NCBI GenBank assembly: GCA_902728285.1
Contig: CACVBU010000209.1
Coordinates: 6,574-70,573 of the forward strand
DNA from: Clytia hemisphaerica
Lineage: Eukaryota; Cnidaria; Hydrozoa; Leptothecata; Clytiidae
Length of the DNA stretch: 64,000 bases
Reading direction: 5' to 3'
How positions within the stretch are numbered: the first letter of the stretch is position 1; every line of letters begins with the position of its first letter. Below the pieces are notes generated by a model, which saw only the letters and a program-made list of their open reading frames with translations, was not told where the DNA came from and did no database searches. A program made the translations under genes and the position numbers. Shown here piece by piece: positions 24,432-34,945 of the stretch.

Positions 24432-24696
24432 CACCCCTTCTCACAGACCCAGTTGGACTTTATCAGCCAATGGGGGTAAAAATTGCGGACCAAAACTTGA
24501 TGGGGATCGATATTCCCATGTTTTTTGAATTTCATTGTTTTCTAGCAAGAAAATTCAGTGGGGATGGAGCAAATATACGCCCTTCTCACAGACCCACTGG
24601 GACCCCTTCCCACTGAAAGAATTGGCCAAAATATTATCCCCGGTCGCCAATTTTTCTAGTGGGAAGGGTTCCCGGTAAGTCTGTAAGAAGGGGGTG
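24432..24696. mobile_element. family B MITE, copy 3
   Basis: It opens CACCCCTTCTCACAGACCC and closes AGTCTGTAAGAAGGGGGTG. A second left-end sequence (CGCCCTTCTCACAGACCC) occurs inside at about 24581, so this looks like one element joined to or inserted in another. Confidence 0.75.
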
Positions 24697-24822
24697 TTGG
24701 TATGAGAGTAAGTATCATAGCAGATGACAGCTTGAAATGACCGTAGCTTAAACGAAATAAAAATTTGCTTTTGAAGTTTTTGTCCATTTCTATTCGGTCA
24801 ACTCTTCATGTTATCGTTAGAA

Positions 24823-25053
24823 TACATGTTCTTGTTTATAAGAACCAACTATATAAGAAACATAAGATTTCGATGGCCAAAATGTTAAGAACAAGTTAAG
24901 AACATTTTAAGGCTTCAAGGACTGTAAAACAGCCAATTTCTTGGGGAAATGGGTAAAAATGGTCACAAAATGGTAAAATTAAGAACAATTTTAGGTTTAA
25001 AACCCAAAAACTTAAGAACATTCAAGGCTTCAAAAGTTTTGGAAAAATACGTT
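24823..25053 (+). mobile_element. family A MITE, copy 5
   Basis: Begins TACATGTTCTTGTTTATAAG, with ATGGCCAAAATGTTAAG and GAACATTTTAAGGCTTC. The right end has decayed to GGAAAAATACGTTTA. Confidence 0.65.
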
Positions 25054-27267
25054 TACTCATTGTTTAATATTTTGAAAAAAAGGCGATGACATTTCAAAAA
25101 CAAACCGAAAAAGTACTCCACCCTTTTTCACAATATTTGTTTTGTTGACACTGAATATTTTCCAAATTATTATGTCCCTACATTCACTCTTTAAATATTT
25201 TCATAGAGAAGCTATTTCAAAGTAAACAAATGTCATCAAAATATTCCACGATATTTTGAAATACTGGACGTACCATTTTCAAACAATTTATTTTTTCATC
25301 TTCTTGCAAATAACAAAGAAAAATTAACAGAAATATTAAGTATATCTTTACTGTACCAACACCTTAAAACATTTGAAAATATTTTTATCTGATTCTCAAT
25401 ATTATATATATTTTTGTTCTAGAACCAGATCGGAAGAGAATCGCTTTAAGAGAAACTCGACAGTACAGCAAAATATTTATATTAGCAAGTTGTAAACATT
25501 TCTCCATTCCCGATTCTATTTATGTTGACAGAACTCATAACAAATAACAAAATTTCATTTTCTCCCTTTTCATCATTTTCACAAATTCTTTTTTAAAACT
25601 CACTCAGATCTTTTTTAACTCAAGTAAAAATATTTTGGTAGAGCTTAGGTGCGTTAAAAATAATAATAACTTTGATTTATATTAATGGTTGTGAAAAACT
25701 TGCTATGTTATTTTATAAACTTTCTCTAAAACAAATTCCCCAAACTTTTTACAATTCTTTTAAAATCAATGCAAAGTCTGTATTTTTTTTGGCAGGATCC
25801 ATAGTTTATTACCTCAAAATCCAAGTTTCTTTTCTTCAGATAACCCTGTCCTTGAATTTTAACAGACTGACCCAAATTTAAGAAGTGATACCCGTTTTAT
25901 AAATTTATTATGGTTTGAAACAACAAAAATCTTTGTGTAACAAAAAAAAAGCGGGGTGTATGTTATGAAAAAAAATCAATTTTCAAACAAAATTTTTTAA
26001 CATCAACAAAAAGTCAATTTTTTGAAATATTTTGAAAACAATTCCTGGCTTTTCAATAATATCTTGCTTGATAATATTTCTACTGTTAATGGTTTCGTTT
26101 CGGTTGAATTTCAATTTGACTTCTTAACTCGATGCTTAGTAGAGTTTGTTTATGTTTTACACTTCTCGCTTAAAGAGAGTTTGTTTAGAGTTGCGTATCA
26201 CAACAAAACGTCCTCCGGTCTCTTTTCTTTCACATATTTTTAACATTTTTTAATTCTAAACCCATGAACTCCCATATACTGTAGCAATATCTTGCTATGA
26301 ATGTTATGCACGTAAAATGTGTTGAAGGGAGAAGCTATCAAGGTGCCTAAACAGTGTGTAAAAGTAGAAATAAAATCGATTTGAAAAGAAATATTCTTAA
26401 AATTTATCAGCAATTCTGGAAAATTTTCTCTTTGGTTTAAAAAGATAAACAGTATAGCGAATGACCAAAATACTGAAATTGTCAATCGGTGAAGCACGAA
26501 AAGTAGAAATTTAGGGAGATTTCGAGATCCTAAACCTTTTTACGAGCACATTCTGCCTTTCCGATTCGGACAGACGTAAGAAAGCAGAAAAATCGGATTT
26601 TTTTTTAGCCAAGATATAAAATATTCTGGCATTGAATTTAAATTGGTATTTAATTCGTGTATGAACGGGAAAAATTCGATGCTGAATTTATTCGAATTTT
26701 AGAAATTTATAATTATTTTCAAATAATCTTAATCAATAGTGTCAAAAAAGGACTTTTAGGTTTTGCTCTTATATATTGTGTACCTTGACAAAAGATCGGA
26801 GATATTATGATAAAAGTTGAGCTAAATTTGTAACACTAACTTATTGAAAATTTATGAAAAATTCAATTTATTTCCAAACAGGTTGAGAGAAATAGAGCTA
26901 AAAGAATGGCAAGGAATTTTGACAGCTAATCTTTTTTTCTCCATCATTTCAATTCTTTTTGAGCAAAGTTTTTGAGTCAAAGGCGTAGAAAACGCAAAGC
27001 TGTTTTTGACGACAAAATTGATAAGACGTTTTTGTTTTGGTTTAGTTAATATAAACAATTTTATTCCTTTCGGTGTGGACGAAAAGAAATTTTTGTTCTA
27101 AAATGTATTAGCTCTGTAGGATTAAGAAAAATCATAACCTTTTTGAATAAAGCAGGACAGCTTATTATAAGCATAGAAATTAGAAAAACCTTCAACACTC
27201 GTAAAAAAAGAAAGGTCTAGAGCATGAGCTCTTGTGACTTATGCACATGTTGTTGGGCTCGTATAAA
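25054..27267. other. long AT-rich stretch, no gene recognised
   Basis: No exon or bounded repeat found on either strand. Short frames at 25672-25881, 26022-26243 and 26240-26497 are AT-driven and lack motifs. Confidence 0.3.
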
Positions 27268-27425
27268 CATCCCCTTCTCACACCCGGTAGGATTATTTCA
27301 CCTAGTTAGGGTATAGAAATAACGGACAAAAACATATTTTTATGGCTGGGGATTTGTGTTCCAAAAGAATGGCTGACCTCTCTCACTTCCAAAAGATTGT
27401 TGGCCTCGTAAGAGTAACCCCTGTG
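27268..27425. mobile_element. family B MITE, decayed copy
   Basis: ATCCCCTTCTCACACCCGG, then TAGGATTATTTCACC, then AATAACGGACAAAAAC matches the first third of the 34387 and 52257 copies. The rest is decayed, ending near GTAACCCCTGTG. Confidence 0.45.
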
Positions 27426-27594
27426 CTATCATTAAACCTCTCTACACTGAAAATAAAATGAAATAAGTAAACCCGTTCCCTTAATATGAAATGGAAAATG
27501 CCTCTCCAAAGACATTCCTGCTGTTTATTTTCTTTTTTGGTGCTATCATACGCACGATGCAGATATTTTCATCAGGGACGCTAAAGCTCTGAAG

Positions 27595-27835
27595 GTCAGG
27601 AAGATTTTCAACATCTGGAAGGGTTAAATTCCCCGTTAGATTACGGAATTAGTAAAAAGCTTGAAGATCAGCCCTAGTTTCAATGATTGGTAGGAGCTAA
27701 CCTAATTTCAGGCTTACCTGAGCCTGACTCAGGATGCGGCACATAAAAGACCACCTTTATCATCCCTCTCAAATGGGAAATTTTCCCACTCCTTTAGACA
27801 ATTAGCGTGGGCGGCTGTCAATCCACCATCGGAAT
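27595..27835. repeat. dispersed repeat of unknown type, copy 2
   Basis: Shares with 2490-2770, in the same order and orientation, ATTTTCAACATCTGGAAGG, GGATGCGGCACATAAAAG, CAAATGGGAAATTTTCCC, TTAGCGTGGGCGGC and CCACCATCGGAATAG. Confidence 0.55.
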
Positions 27836-29248
27836 AGTTCGTTGAATTTCTTCAGTAAGCTTCAATTGTCAATATATAACACTGGCTCAAATTTCACATC
27901 AATAGCATTCCTCAATGATTAGATTAGAATTTAGGTCCAAAATAACGGCTATAATATTTGAGAAAAAAGGAAAATTCCACTAAATCACAATTGATTTGGA
28001 AGCACTCTAACTTAGCTTGGAAGAATAGAGTTTTAACAGGAGACTTAAGACTTTAGGATCCAAAAGTTCAAGAACAGTCCAATATAGACAGGAGACCCGT
28101 CCTGTATTTTTATAATTTGATGTATACAGGACGGGTATGACCTGTGAGGCAGATTTCTGCCTCAAAAAATTTACGTTTACATCGAATTTAGCGCTGTCCT
28201 CACTTACTAAAATAAAAACAAAATTTCGGAACTTGCACTATCTCTAAAAAAGTGTGACCAGTAAAAGAATAACAAAATTTGATTGGCTAAATGTTTTCAA
28301 CCGTTATTAGGATATGGAGAATTCAAACTCTCTGACCATACCATGCTATAAATTTTGCCATCAGTATAATAGAATAAGAAATCATAGCATGGATCTCCAG
28401 GCTAGGTCCAATAGGGCTCAGAATATGGCCTGAAAGTCTATATAAACCCCACCCAAATTGAAATATCCGATTAAATCTAACAAATAGCCAAAAAGCCACT
28501 TTCTCGCCCGAAATTTAAAATGCTAAAAACGAGGAATTATAAACCAAAATTCTCAAAAAATTTTGACCGATATTATAAATTAGTCTTGATTAGACCGGAA
28601 TGTGAAAAATACAAGTATATTTTATATTCCCAAATATGACAGGGGTTCCGAATGAAAAGGTGGGGGGAGTCCGAAATTTTTTCAGAATCTAATAAGCGTG
28701 GGGGGGGGGGTTCGAATACAAAGGGAGGTCCAAAATTGTACATCCAATAACCCAAAAAGTTAGGTAATTATAAGCTAAAAACAGGCTATTTAGAGCAATT
28801 CAAAAATTAATAACCGGATGGGGACGTTTATTCAGGACATTAGAGTAGATAAGCTGACTGACCACTGCACTGCTTGTTTGTATGTAAAGTGGAATTAGTA
28901 CACAAAATCTGAGCAAAAAATATTCGAGTGAAAAAAGGTTGATGAAGTACCTATTTTAGAAGTTTCAACATTTAATGATGTCTTCAGGTGGCAATGAGAT
29001 ATAATCCAAAAGCCACACTTTCCAGGTTTCACAAACAATACCAGGTCCATTAAAATTCATAAAAAAATATTGGTCCATCGATAAGTAGAGGCATCAGCCA
29101 CCCTTATGGAATGTATTTCAAGACCCTCGAAATGCATTGTAAAGGTGTACTTTTGGCTGGAGCGTACTATTATAGGGTTTATCTATAAGAGAAGTACTAT
29201 TTTATAGAGTGTCCTTTTGGATGGATGCACTTGGATATGTTTTGAGGA
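27836..29248. other. no gene recognised; small hairpins
   Basis: Holds the hairpin at 28092-28139, a GAGGCAGATTTCTGCCTC palindrome at 28146-28163 and two G-rich patches (28659-28665 and 28699-28710). A stretch near 28806 (AATAACCGGATGGGGACG) is shared with 18812. No downstream DSL or EGF exon of the Notch-ligand-like gene could be recognised here. Confidence 0.35.
28092..28139. repeat. inverted repeat (hairpin)
   Basis: ACCCGTCCTGTAT and ATACAGGACGGGT are perfect 13-base arms around a loop of about 20 bases. It may be a very short MITE relic or a structured RNA element. Confidence 0.65.
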
Positions 29249-29465
29249 CTATAAAAAGTAAATGGTATGGCAAATCGTGGCACATGCTGTTGTTTGTAAA
29301 TGGACATCCTGATGAAATTGCACGAGTGTCGAGACAAAGCGAGATTCATGTTGGAAGAAACCCACTATTACTGGGGAAAAGGTATTAAGTATCCAGAAGT
29401 AAATGTGAACGTTGTTTGAAATGAAGAAATACAATGAAGGTTGAGTTTAATAACTTTTATCATCT

Positions 29466-31343
29466 CTATATTCTTTTAGAACAATCATTGCCAGTGAAAC
29501 CTTGCGCACAATATGTTTTGACGTCAAATTTCAAGAAACTGACACGGCCTTTAACGTCAAATTTTTGGAGAGTCGCATTCTGACTTGTTTGACCATGTTT
29601 CGCGTATACGATTTGTGTATGGATATCGATCAAATCATCGGGGTTGGGCCAAGTATCTTCGTCATATGATGTTACCATGACTTCGAAAAGATTCTATAGA
29701 AGAGAAAAGTAATTTCAGATGGATAGAAACCATGAATACCATAGCTCAGCTGAAATTAAGCCATTGAGACAAACTGTATGAATTTTATCATCGCCCACGT
29801 CACAATCACATTAATATCCAGAAAATCGAAGATGGAGTGGAACCATCCAATATCCGGGATGATTGCCATAGTTACTTTTGTTTGTTCTAATACTCCTTTT
29901 CGACCATCGCCACCAATTGTCGCGCGGGAATTTTCTCCCCTAAACTCGATCTAATCCTTTTGTGACAACTTTTTCTTAGGGTGATAAAACGGACAAAAAA
30001 ATGCCCGCGCGGCAATTGGTGGCTACGCTCAAAAAGGTCTATATTCATACGCTTGTTACTTACGCTAACGGACAAACTGTAGACCCTTTAAGACAGAGGA
30101 GGTGAGCACAAGGACCTTTTCTTCAATTCTTTTTGTTTTTAAGTGTAGACTTTTAGTATCAGGCAGGTATGTCACGAAACATTTTTACTTATTCTTCATG
30201 AGTATCAAATTGATGCATGAATTAAATTACATTAAATTTAGGTAAATGTAAAAGTGATAATTCTAATTTTATTTTCAGTAAATAAGAGCTTTACTCGACA
30301 TTTTTCGTGCCTTTTTTAAATGAATCTGCTAATAGTAAATTCGTGTATTCAATATAAGGCACTCGACAGTATAAGTCTTACCAGTTTTCCATCAAACCGG
30401 AATCTCATTGGGTTTTGGATATTGTTTCCAAGGTTACCATTGAATTGGATATTGCTTTTTCCATCATAAGTCCCTGTTTGTTTTCTACCAAGACCGCATG
30501 ATACCCTAGAAGAAAGAGAGAATCACTTACCACGCTATGGTCCTGAAAGACGCTCTCACCCGCTTGTTAATTTTCAAAAAATTATTAACTTTTGGCATGC
30601 AGGGTCCGCACATACTTGACAAACTCCAACCTTATACCCCATAAAACTGAATTGGTCTTAATAGTTTCGCCATATCGAGGCCTTATGTTCTTATATAATT
30701 TATTCTTATAAAGACTATACCTCGGTTTAGACGAGCTAGTCCAATCAGTGACGCAGATTTTGAAATAAGAGTCACATTGTCCTCTGCAAACTCCCCAAGG
30801 CCACGTGTCGCAACATCCCAATCCATGGTCCAAATGGTCTTTGTTTTCCAAAGAATGCAATCGAAGCTCTATGTATCCATCACAGAGCACCAAAGACTGA
30901 AAAAAATAAGATGGAGTTTGAAAGATCATAATATGGATGTATGGAATATTTTGGCTATTGAAGCCTTATGTTCTGATATGGTTTGTTCTTATTTAATCGG
31001 ATAATGCACACAGAGATATAGATCCCAAAGGGCTAGATACTTGCTGAAAAGTGGGCCGTGGCTAGGTAGCAAATCCTACCAAGGTCACGTGACATTATAA
31101 TAGAATTTCAGCGCTTAACCATTCAGAAGGTTTGCAGATTTTCGAAAACAATAGTAACTATATTTCTTGCAATATTCACTTTTGTTGCCTGCAATAGCTT
31201 AAAGCACGACATCTAGCCTTTCGGGCGATTTTATAAGTCTGTGGTAATGCATATGGCTATTAAGTAAAGATGAAACTCCCACTTACCATTTGAAGAAAAA
31301 TCGTGAAAATCCCAAAGATGTTGAAGATCAGTGACTTGTCCAT
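29466..31343 (-). CDS. secreted Notch-ligand-like protein (MNNL domain, truncated before DSL/EGF)
   Basis: Exons (minus strand) 31343-31287, 30896-30721, 30505-30382 and 29693-29466 join in phase (0, 2, 0) at GT-AG sites: ATG/GTAAGT to TTTTTTCAG/TCT, CCGAG/GTATAG to TTCTAG/GGT, CTG/GTAAGA to CTATAG/AAT. The product is 194 residues. Residues 1-24 form a signal peptide. Residues about 25-160 match the N-terminal C2-like domain of Delta/Jagged ligands: YIELRLHSLEN at 27-37, paired cysteines 47-48, C56, C60, then CDSYFKICV at 60-68, and NPMRFRFDG at 109-117. The segment FLKFDVKTYC...FTGNDC at 173-190 resembles the start of a DSL domain with its first two cysteines, but TAG follows four residues later. 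There is no DSL remainder, EGF repeat or transmembrane segment. A soluble modulator, a broken ligand gene, or an unrecognised later exon are all possible. Confidence 0.8.
29893..30039. mobile_element. family M MITE, copy 2, in intron 3 of the Notch-ligand-like gene
   Basis: Flanked by TA at 29891-29892 and 30040-30041. CCACCAATTGTCGCGCGGG near the left is mirrored by CCCGCGCGGCAATTGGTGG near the right, a 19-base arm with one mismatch. Confidence 0.85.
30680..31005. mobile_element. family A fragments in introns 1 and 2 of the Notch-ligand-like gene
   Basis: CCTTATGTTCTTATATAATT at 30681-30700 (intron 2) and GAAGCCTTATGTTCTGATAT at about 30960 (intron 1) are end fragments of family A. Exon 2 lies between them, so these are separate fragments and not one element. 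Confidence 0.4.
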
Positions 31344-31433
31344 TTTTATTCACGATTTCTCCTAATGACAAAAATTCTTTAAAGATATAAGTTAGGTTTC
31401 AAAATGGTAAAAGTTCATTATTAAAGTCTATTC

Positions 31434-32097
31434 ACGATAAGTGTGCACTCTTTTTTCATTTACTTATAACTTTTGAAGGAATTCTTCAATCTTTATAAAT
31501 TTGGTATCATTGGAAAGATATTAGTTAGTGAAACAATTTGAAATAAAAACATCTTCAAAATAATTCTAAAAATGAAGATGAAAATGAAGAAGAAAAAAAT
31601 GAAGATCTTGTAGAAAAGTGCTATAACTATCATTTTCACTGAAGTGAAACTTTGATTATCGAACGTTATCACTGTGAAAAAATTTCTCAAAAATAATCAT
31701 TCAGTCAAAAGATATCAAACAAAGTTATAAGCAATTGACGTCTAAAAACGCTGTTTTCTGCTGTTTTCTGCTGTTTTTTGGGGTCAATCACTTATTAACT
31801 TTGTATCATAACTTTGTATTGAATAAATATTTTAGTGAAATTTCTTCACAGTGATGACCTCCAAAGATCAAAGAATCTCTCCAGTGAAAATGAAATTTAT
31901 AGCACTTTTCTACAAGATCTTCATTTTTTTCTCTCATTTTCATCTTCATTTTTAGAATTCTTTTGAAGATTTTTTTATTTCAAATTGTTCCACTCACAAA
32001 TATCTCTCCAACAATACCAAATTTATAAAGATTGAAGAATTCCTTCAAAAGTTATAGGTAAATGAAAAAAGAGTGCACACTTATCGTGAATAGACTT
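31434..32097. mobile_element. family D foldback element, copy 2 (664 bp)
   Basis: Flanked by TA. The ends AAGTCTATTCACGATAAG and CTTATCGTGAATAGACTT are perfect inverted repeats, and the arms extend almost to the centre, which holds GCTGTTTTCTGCTGTTTTC. The centre shows it lies in the opposite orientation to copy 1 at 22981. It sits about 90 bp upstream of exon 1 of the Notch-ligand-like gene. Confidence 0.9.
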
Positions 32098-32145
32098 TAA
32101 AAGATTCTTCTATTTTTTTGCGAAATAATAATATCTCGTGCAATA

Positions 32146-32319
32146 CACCTTTTCGAACGTAGCCGCCAATTGCCGCACGGGCATTATTTTGTCTATTTTA
32201 CCACCCTAAAACCGTCCCAGTCTTAATTTTCGCACATATAGATATTAAAAACAAGGTGTCAAAAAAGGATTTGATTTAATCTAGGGGGAAAAAAGGCCCG
32301 CGCGGCAGTTGAAAAGGTG
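32146..32319. mobile_element. family M MITE, copy 3
   Basis: Flanked by TA at 32144-32145 and 32320-32321. Ends CACCTTTTCGAACGTAGC and AGTTGAAAAGGTG, with GCCAATTGCCGCACGGGC at the left and GGCCCGCGCGGCAGTTG at the right. The middle phrase AAAACCGTCCCAGTC matches copy 1. Confidence 0.85.
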
Positions 32320-32685
32320 TATTGCCGAACCAAAACAATGGAAAAGTCCTTCCCCTAGTGTCAATGTTGAGCGCGCCCGCCACGTCGACCTTTCCACTTA
32401 GATTCAATATATTTCCGCTGGAAGAGGAGGCATTCTTCCTACAAAAAGAAGAATTCAGAAACTTCTTCTAATACTATTGAAACCTACAGAAAAAATTACA
32501 TAAAATAAAATCTTAAATCCTAATAGATATCTTGAAAAGTTCTTCAAAGAAAATATCCTACACATTTCATCAAATGTTTTGAGAGCTGAATATGAAATAT
32601 ATATCTGAATATATCTTTTAATCAAACACTGTAACAGAGATACATAAAACACAGCTATCATAACATTTCAGCAACCATTTTGTTA

Positions 32686-32910
32686 CACGTTTTTTTATCA
32701 GAACATCCAAAATTTCGGAAGTTCTTAACTTTTTGAGTTTTAAGCCTGAAAATGTTCTCATCATGTTCTTATTTTTCACCATATTTTGAGTATATTTGTC
32801 CATTTTCCTAAAAAATTAGGTGTTTAGTGTCCGCGAAGCCTTAAAATGTTATTAACTTTTTATTAGCATTATGGCCATCCAAGCCTTACCTTCTTATAAA
32901 AGAAAACGTG
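32686..32910 (-). mobile_element. family A MITE, copy 6 (reverse orientation)
   Basis: CACGTTTTTTTATCAGAAC at the left and TTCTTATAAAAGAAAACGTG at the right with TA on both sides. The interior has GTTTTAAGCCTGAAAATG and GTCCGCGAAGCCTTAAAATG. Confidence 0.8.
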
Positions 32911-33303
32911 TACACGATTATTAGTCAATTTTTCATTTGCTATACAAAAGTTGCAAAATACGAAAAAGTACTACCCGTAAAAACACTTAATACTGTTTTT
33001 CAGGACTTAAATCCAGTTCAAATTTCTGTGTCTCACTTAATTTCGAAAGCTTTTTTCAATTTGATGATGAAATTATCCAATTTAATGACTTTTCGAAGGA
33101 CTTATGTAATTGGTAACCAAATATTAAAAGTGACACCTGCATTGATATTTTTTGCCCCGCAGGGGCTTTTGTTGCTTCACGTAGCGCACTTGCTCGCCAG
33201 AAAAATATTCATGTTCATGTTGTTTCTTCCGATTCTGAGCGGGCCGCCGCGGTTAAAAAATGTTCGCGCGCACCTAATATTATATCTCTTTCGTTTGCTA
33301 CTT

Positions 33304-33935
33304 CAAATCAATAAATCTTGATTGAAGGCCATATACCTTTCGGTAATTAGTTCTTAGAAAGTAAACAAAGGATGGCGAAAAAATTGAACATACTTATTTT
33401 TATTATAAGCATCTACTTTATAAGAATCAAATCAATAACTCTTGATTGTAGGCAATATGCCTTTCGGTAATTAGTTCTTACAAAGTAAACAAAGGATGGC
33501 AAAAAAGACGAGCATGTTTATTTTTATTATAAGCATCTACTTTATAAGAATCAAATCAATAACTCTTGATTGAAGGCAATATGCCTTTCGGTAATTAGTT
33601 CTTACAAAGTAAACAATGGATGGCGAAAAAGATGAGCATATTTATTTTTATTATTAGCATTTTTTTATAAGAATCAAATCAATAACTCTTGATTGAAGGC
33701 AATATATCTTTCGGTAATTAGTTATTAGAAAGTAAACAAAGGATGGCCAAAAAGATGAGCATGTTTATTTTTATTATAAGCATCTACTTTATAAGAATCA
33801 AATCAATAACTCTTGATTTAAGGCAATATGCCTTTCTGTAATTAGTTCTTATAAAGTAAACAAAGTATGGCGAAAAAGATGAGCATATTTATTTTTATTA
33901 TAAGTGTCTACTTTAATAAGAATCAAATCAATCAA
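33304..33935 (+). repeat. tandem array, about 124 bp unit, five copies
   Basis: CAAATCAATAA starts a unit at 33304, 33428, 33552, 33675 and 33799, with a partial sixth unit at 33924 (spacing 123-125). Each unit holds CTCTTGATTGAAGGC, AATATGCCTTTCGGTAATTAG, AAGTAAACAAAGGATGGC and TTTATTTTTATTATAAGC. AAGGCAATATGCCTT in each unit is a near-palindrome. The first unit is the most diverged. It overlaps the end of a spurious forward frame (32908-33321). Confidence 0.9.
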
Positions 33936-33984
33936 AAGAATTTTTGGCGTTTCCACTGTGATAACATGTGAGCGATAACTTCTC

Positions 33985-34030
33985 TTTTTGAGATGTGAGC
34001 GACCGTTTATCGCATGTCATCTCAAAAGTA
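33985..34030. repeat. short inverted repeat
   Basis: TTTTTGAGATG and CATCTCAAAA form about 10-base arms with TGAGCGACCGTTTATCGCATGT between. Similar CATCTCA/TGAGATG pairs are found near 43970-44010 and 48555-48605. Confidence 0.45.
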
Positions 34031-34386
34031 AAGTTGAAACTAGTCCTTCTTCCCCCGACATAAATTTTATCGATAAAACGAATTTAAAATCTACACATGC
34101 GTTATTTTTCGTACTTAGGGATATTTCGAAAGGAAGCTCTGCGGGGCATTCTTAGCGACAGCTACTTGCTAGTTGTAATATTTACTTTGAAAACCTGTTG
34201 AAGGCTCAAAAATTCTTCAAATATAAAGATTTTAGATGAGGAATATACGTGTAATATTTTGCATGAATATTCATGTATTTTGTAACCTGCTGAAAAATTA
34301 TTTTAGTATTCGGATGTGATAACATAGTACTAGTACATATTTGAAAGAAATGAGTGACCTGAACAATCCAGAATGCCTATTTTCTA

Positions 34387-34689
34387 CACCCCCTTCTCAC
34401 AGACCCAGTAGGATTTTTTCAGCCAGTGGCGGGGTAAAAAAAACGGACCATAACTCGATGGGGACTGGCATTTCCATGTTTTTTTATGGCTGAGGATTTG
34501 AATTCTATTGTTTTCGAGCCAGAAAACTCAGTGGGGATGAAAAAATAGCACAATATTTTGCAGTGGGGATTGGCTTACCTGCTTATTTTCAGCGGGGACA
34601 AAAAAATTGAAGTATAATTTTCCACTGGGGACGATATTTTGGCAAATTTTTGCAGTGGGAAGGGTTCTCAATGGATCTGTGAGAAGGTG
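34387..34689 (+). mobile_element. family B MITE, copy 4 (near full length)
   Basis: CACCCCCTTCTCACAGACCC at the left and ATCTGTGAGAAGGTG at the right. The interior has AACTCGATGGGGACTGG, ACTCAGTGGGGATG, TTTTCAGCGGGGAC and CCACTGGGGACGATATT. It aligns along its whole length with 52257-52545 in the same orientation and with 58423-58727 in the opposite one. Confidence 0.85.
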
Positions 34690-34828
34690 ATGTTTTTCTT
34701 CAGCTTCTTAGTAATTTGGACCAAATATTTTACCACAAAAACAACACCAATCACCAATCAGATTCTTATATTATTCCGGGCATGACACGTGACCAAAAGT
34801 TTCGTAAGGGAGGCTCCTCAAGCGTTTT

Positions 34829-34945
34829 TCGTGATTGCGTGATAGGGATCTCTTTCTTGCGTGATTACATAATTTGGAATTTTTTTTTCGTGATTGCGTG
34901 ATCAGAGGTCAAAGCGTGATCGTGGTTTGAGAGATTTTTGAGCCG
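34829..34945. repeat. degenerate CGTGATTGCGTGAT repeat
   Basis: CGTGATTGCGTGAT, TGCGTGATTACATAA, CGTGATTGCGTGAT, GCGTGATCGTGG and GCCGTGATGCG recur within about 115 bp. It overlaps the last residues of the unrecognised minus-strand gene. Confidence 0.55.

Noticed and set aside
18806..28836. Shared AATAACCGGATGGGGACGTT-like stretch at 18806-18840 and 28800-28836
   Set aside because: Only about 35 bp; too short to define a repeat family from two copies.
32908..33321. 137-residue forward frame
   Set aside because: Begins at the edge of a family A element, is very hydrophobic and AT-driven, and ends inside the first unit of the tandem array.
33304..33935. CRISPR-like spacing of repeats
   Set aside because: The whole 124-bp unit repeats, so there are no unique spacers; a eukaryotic tandem repeat.
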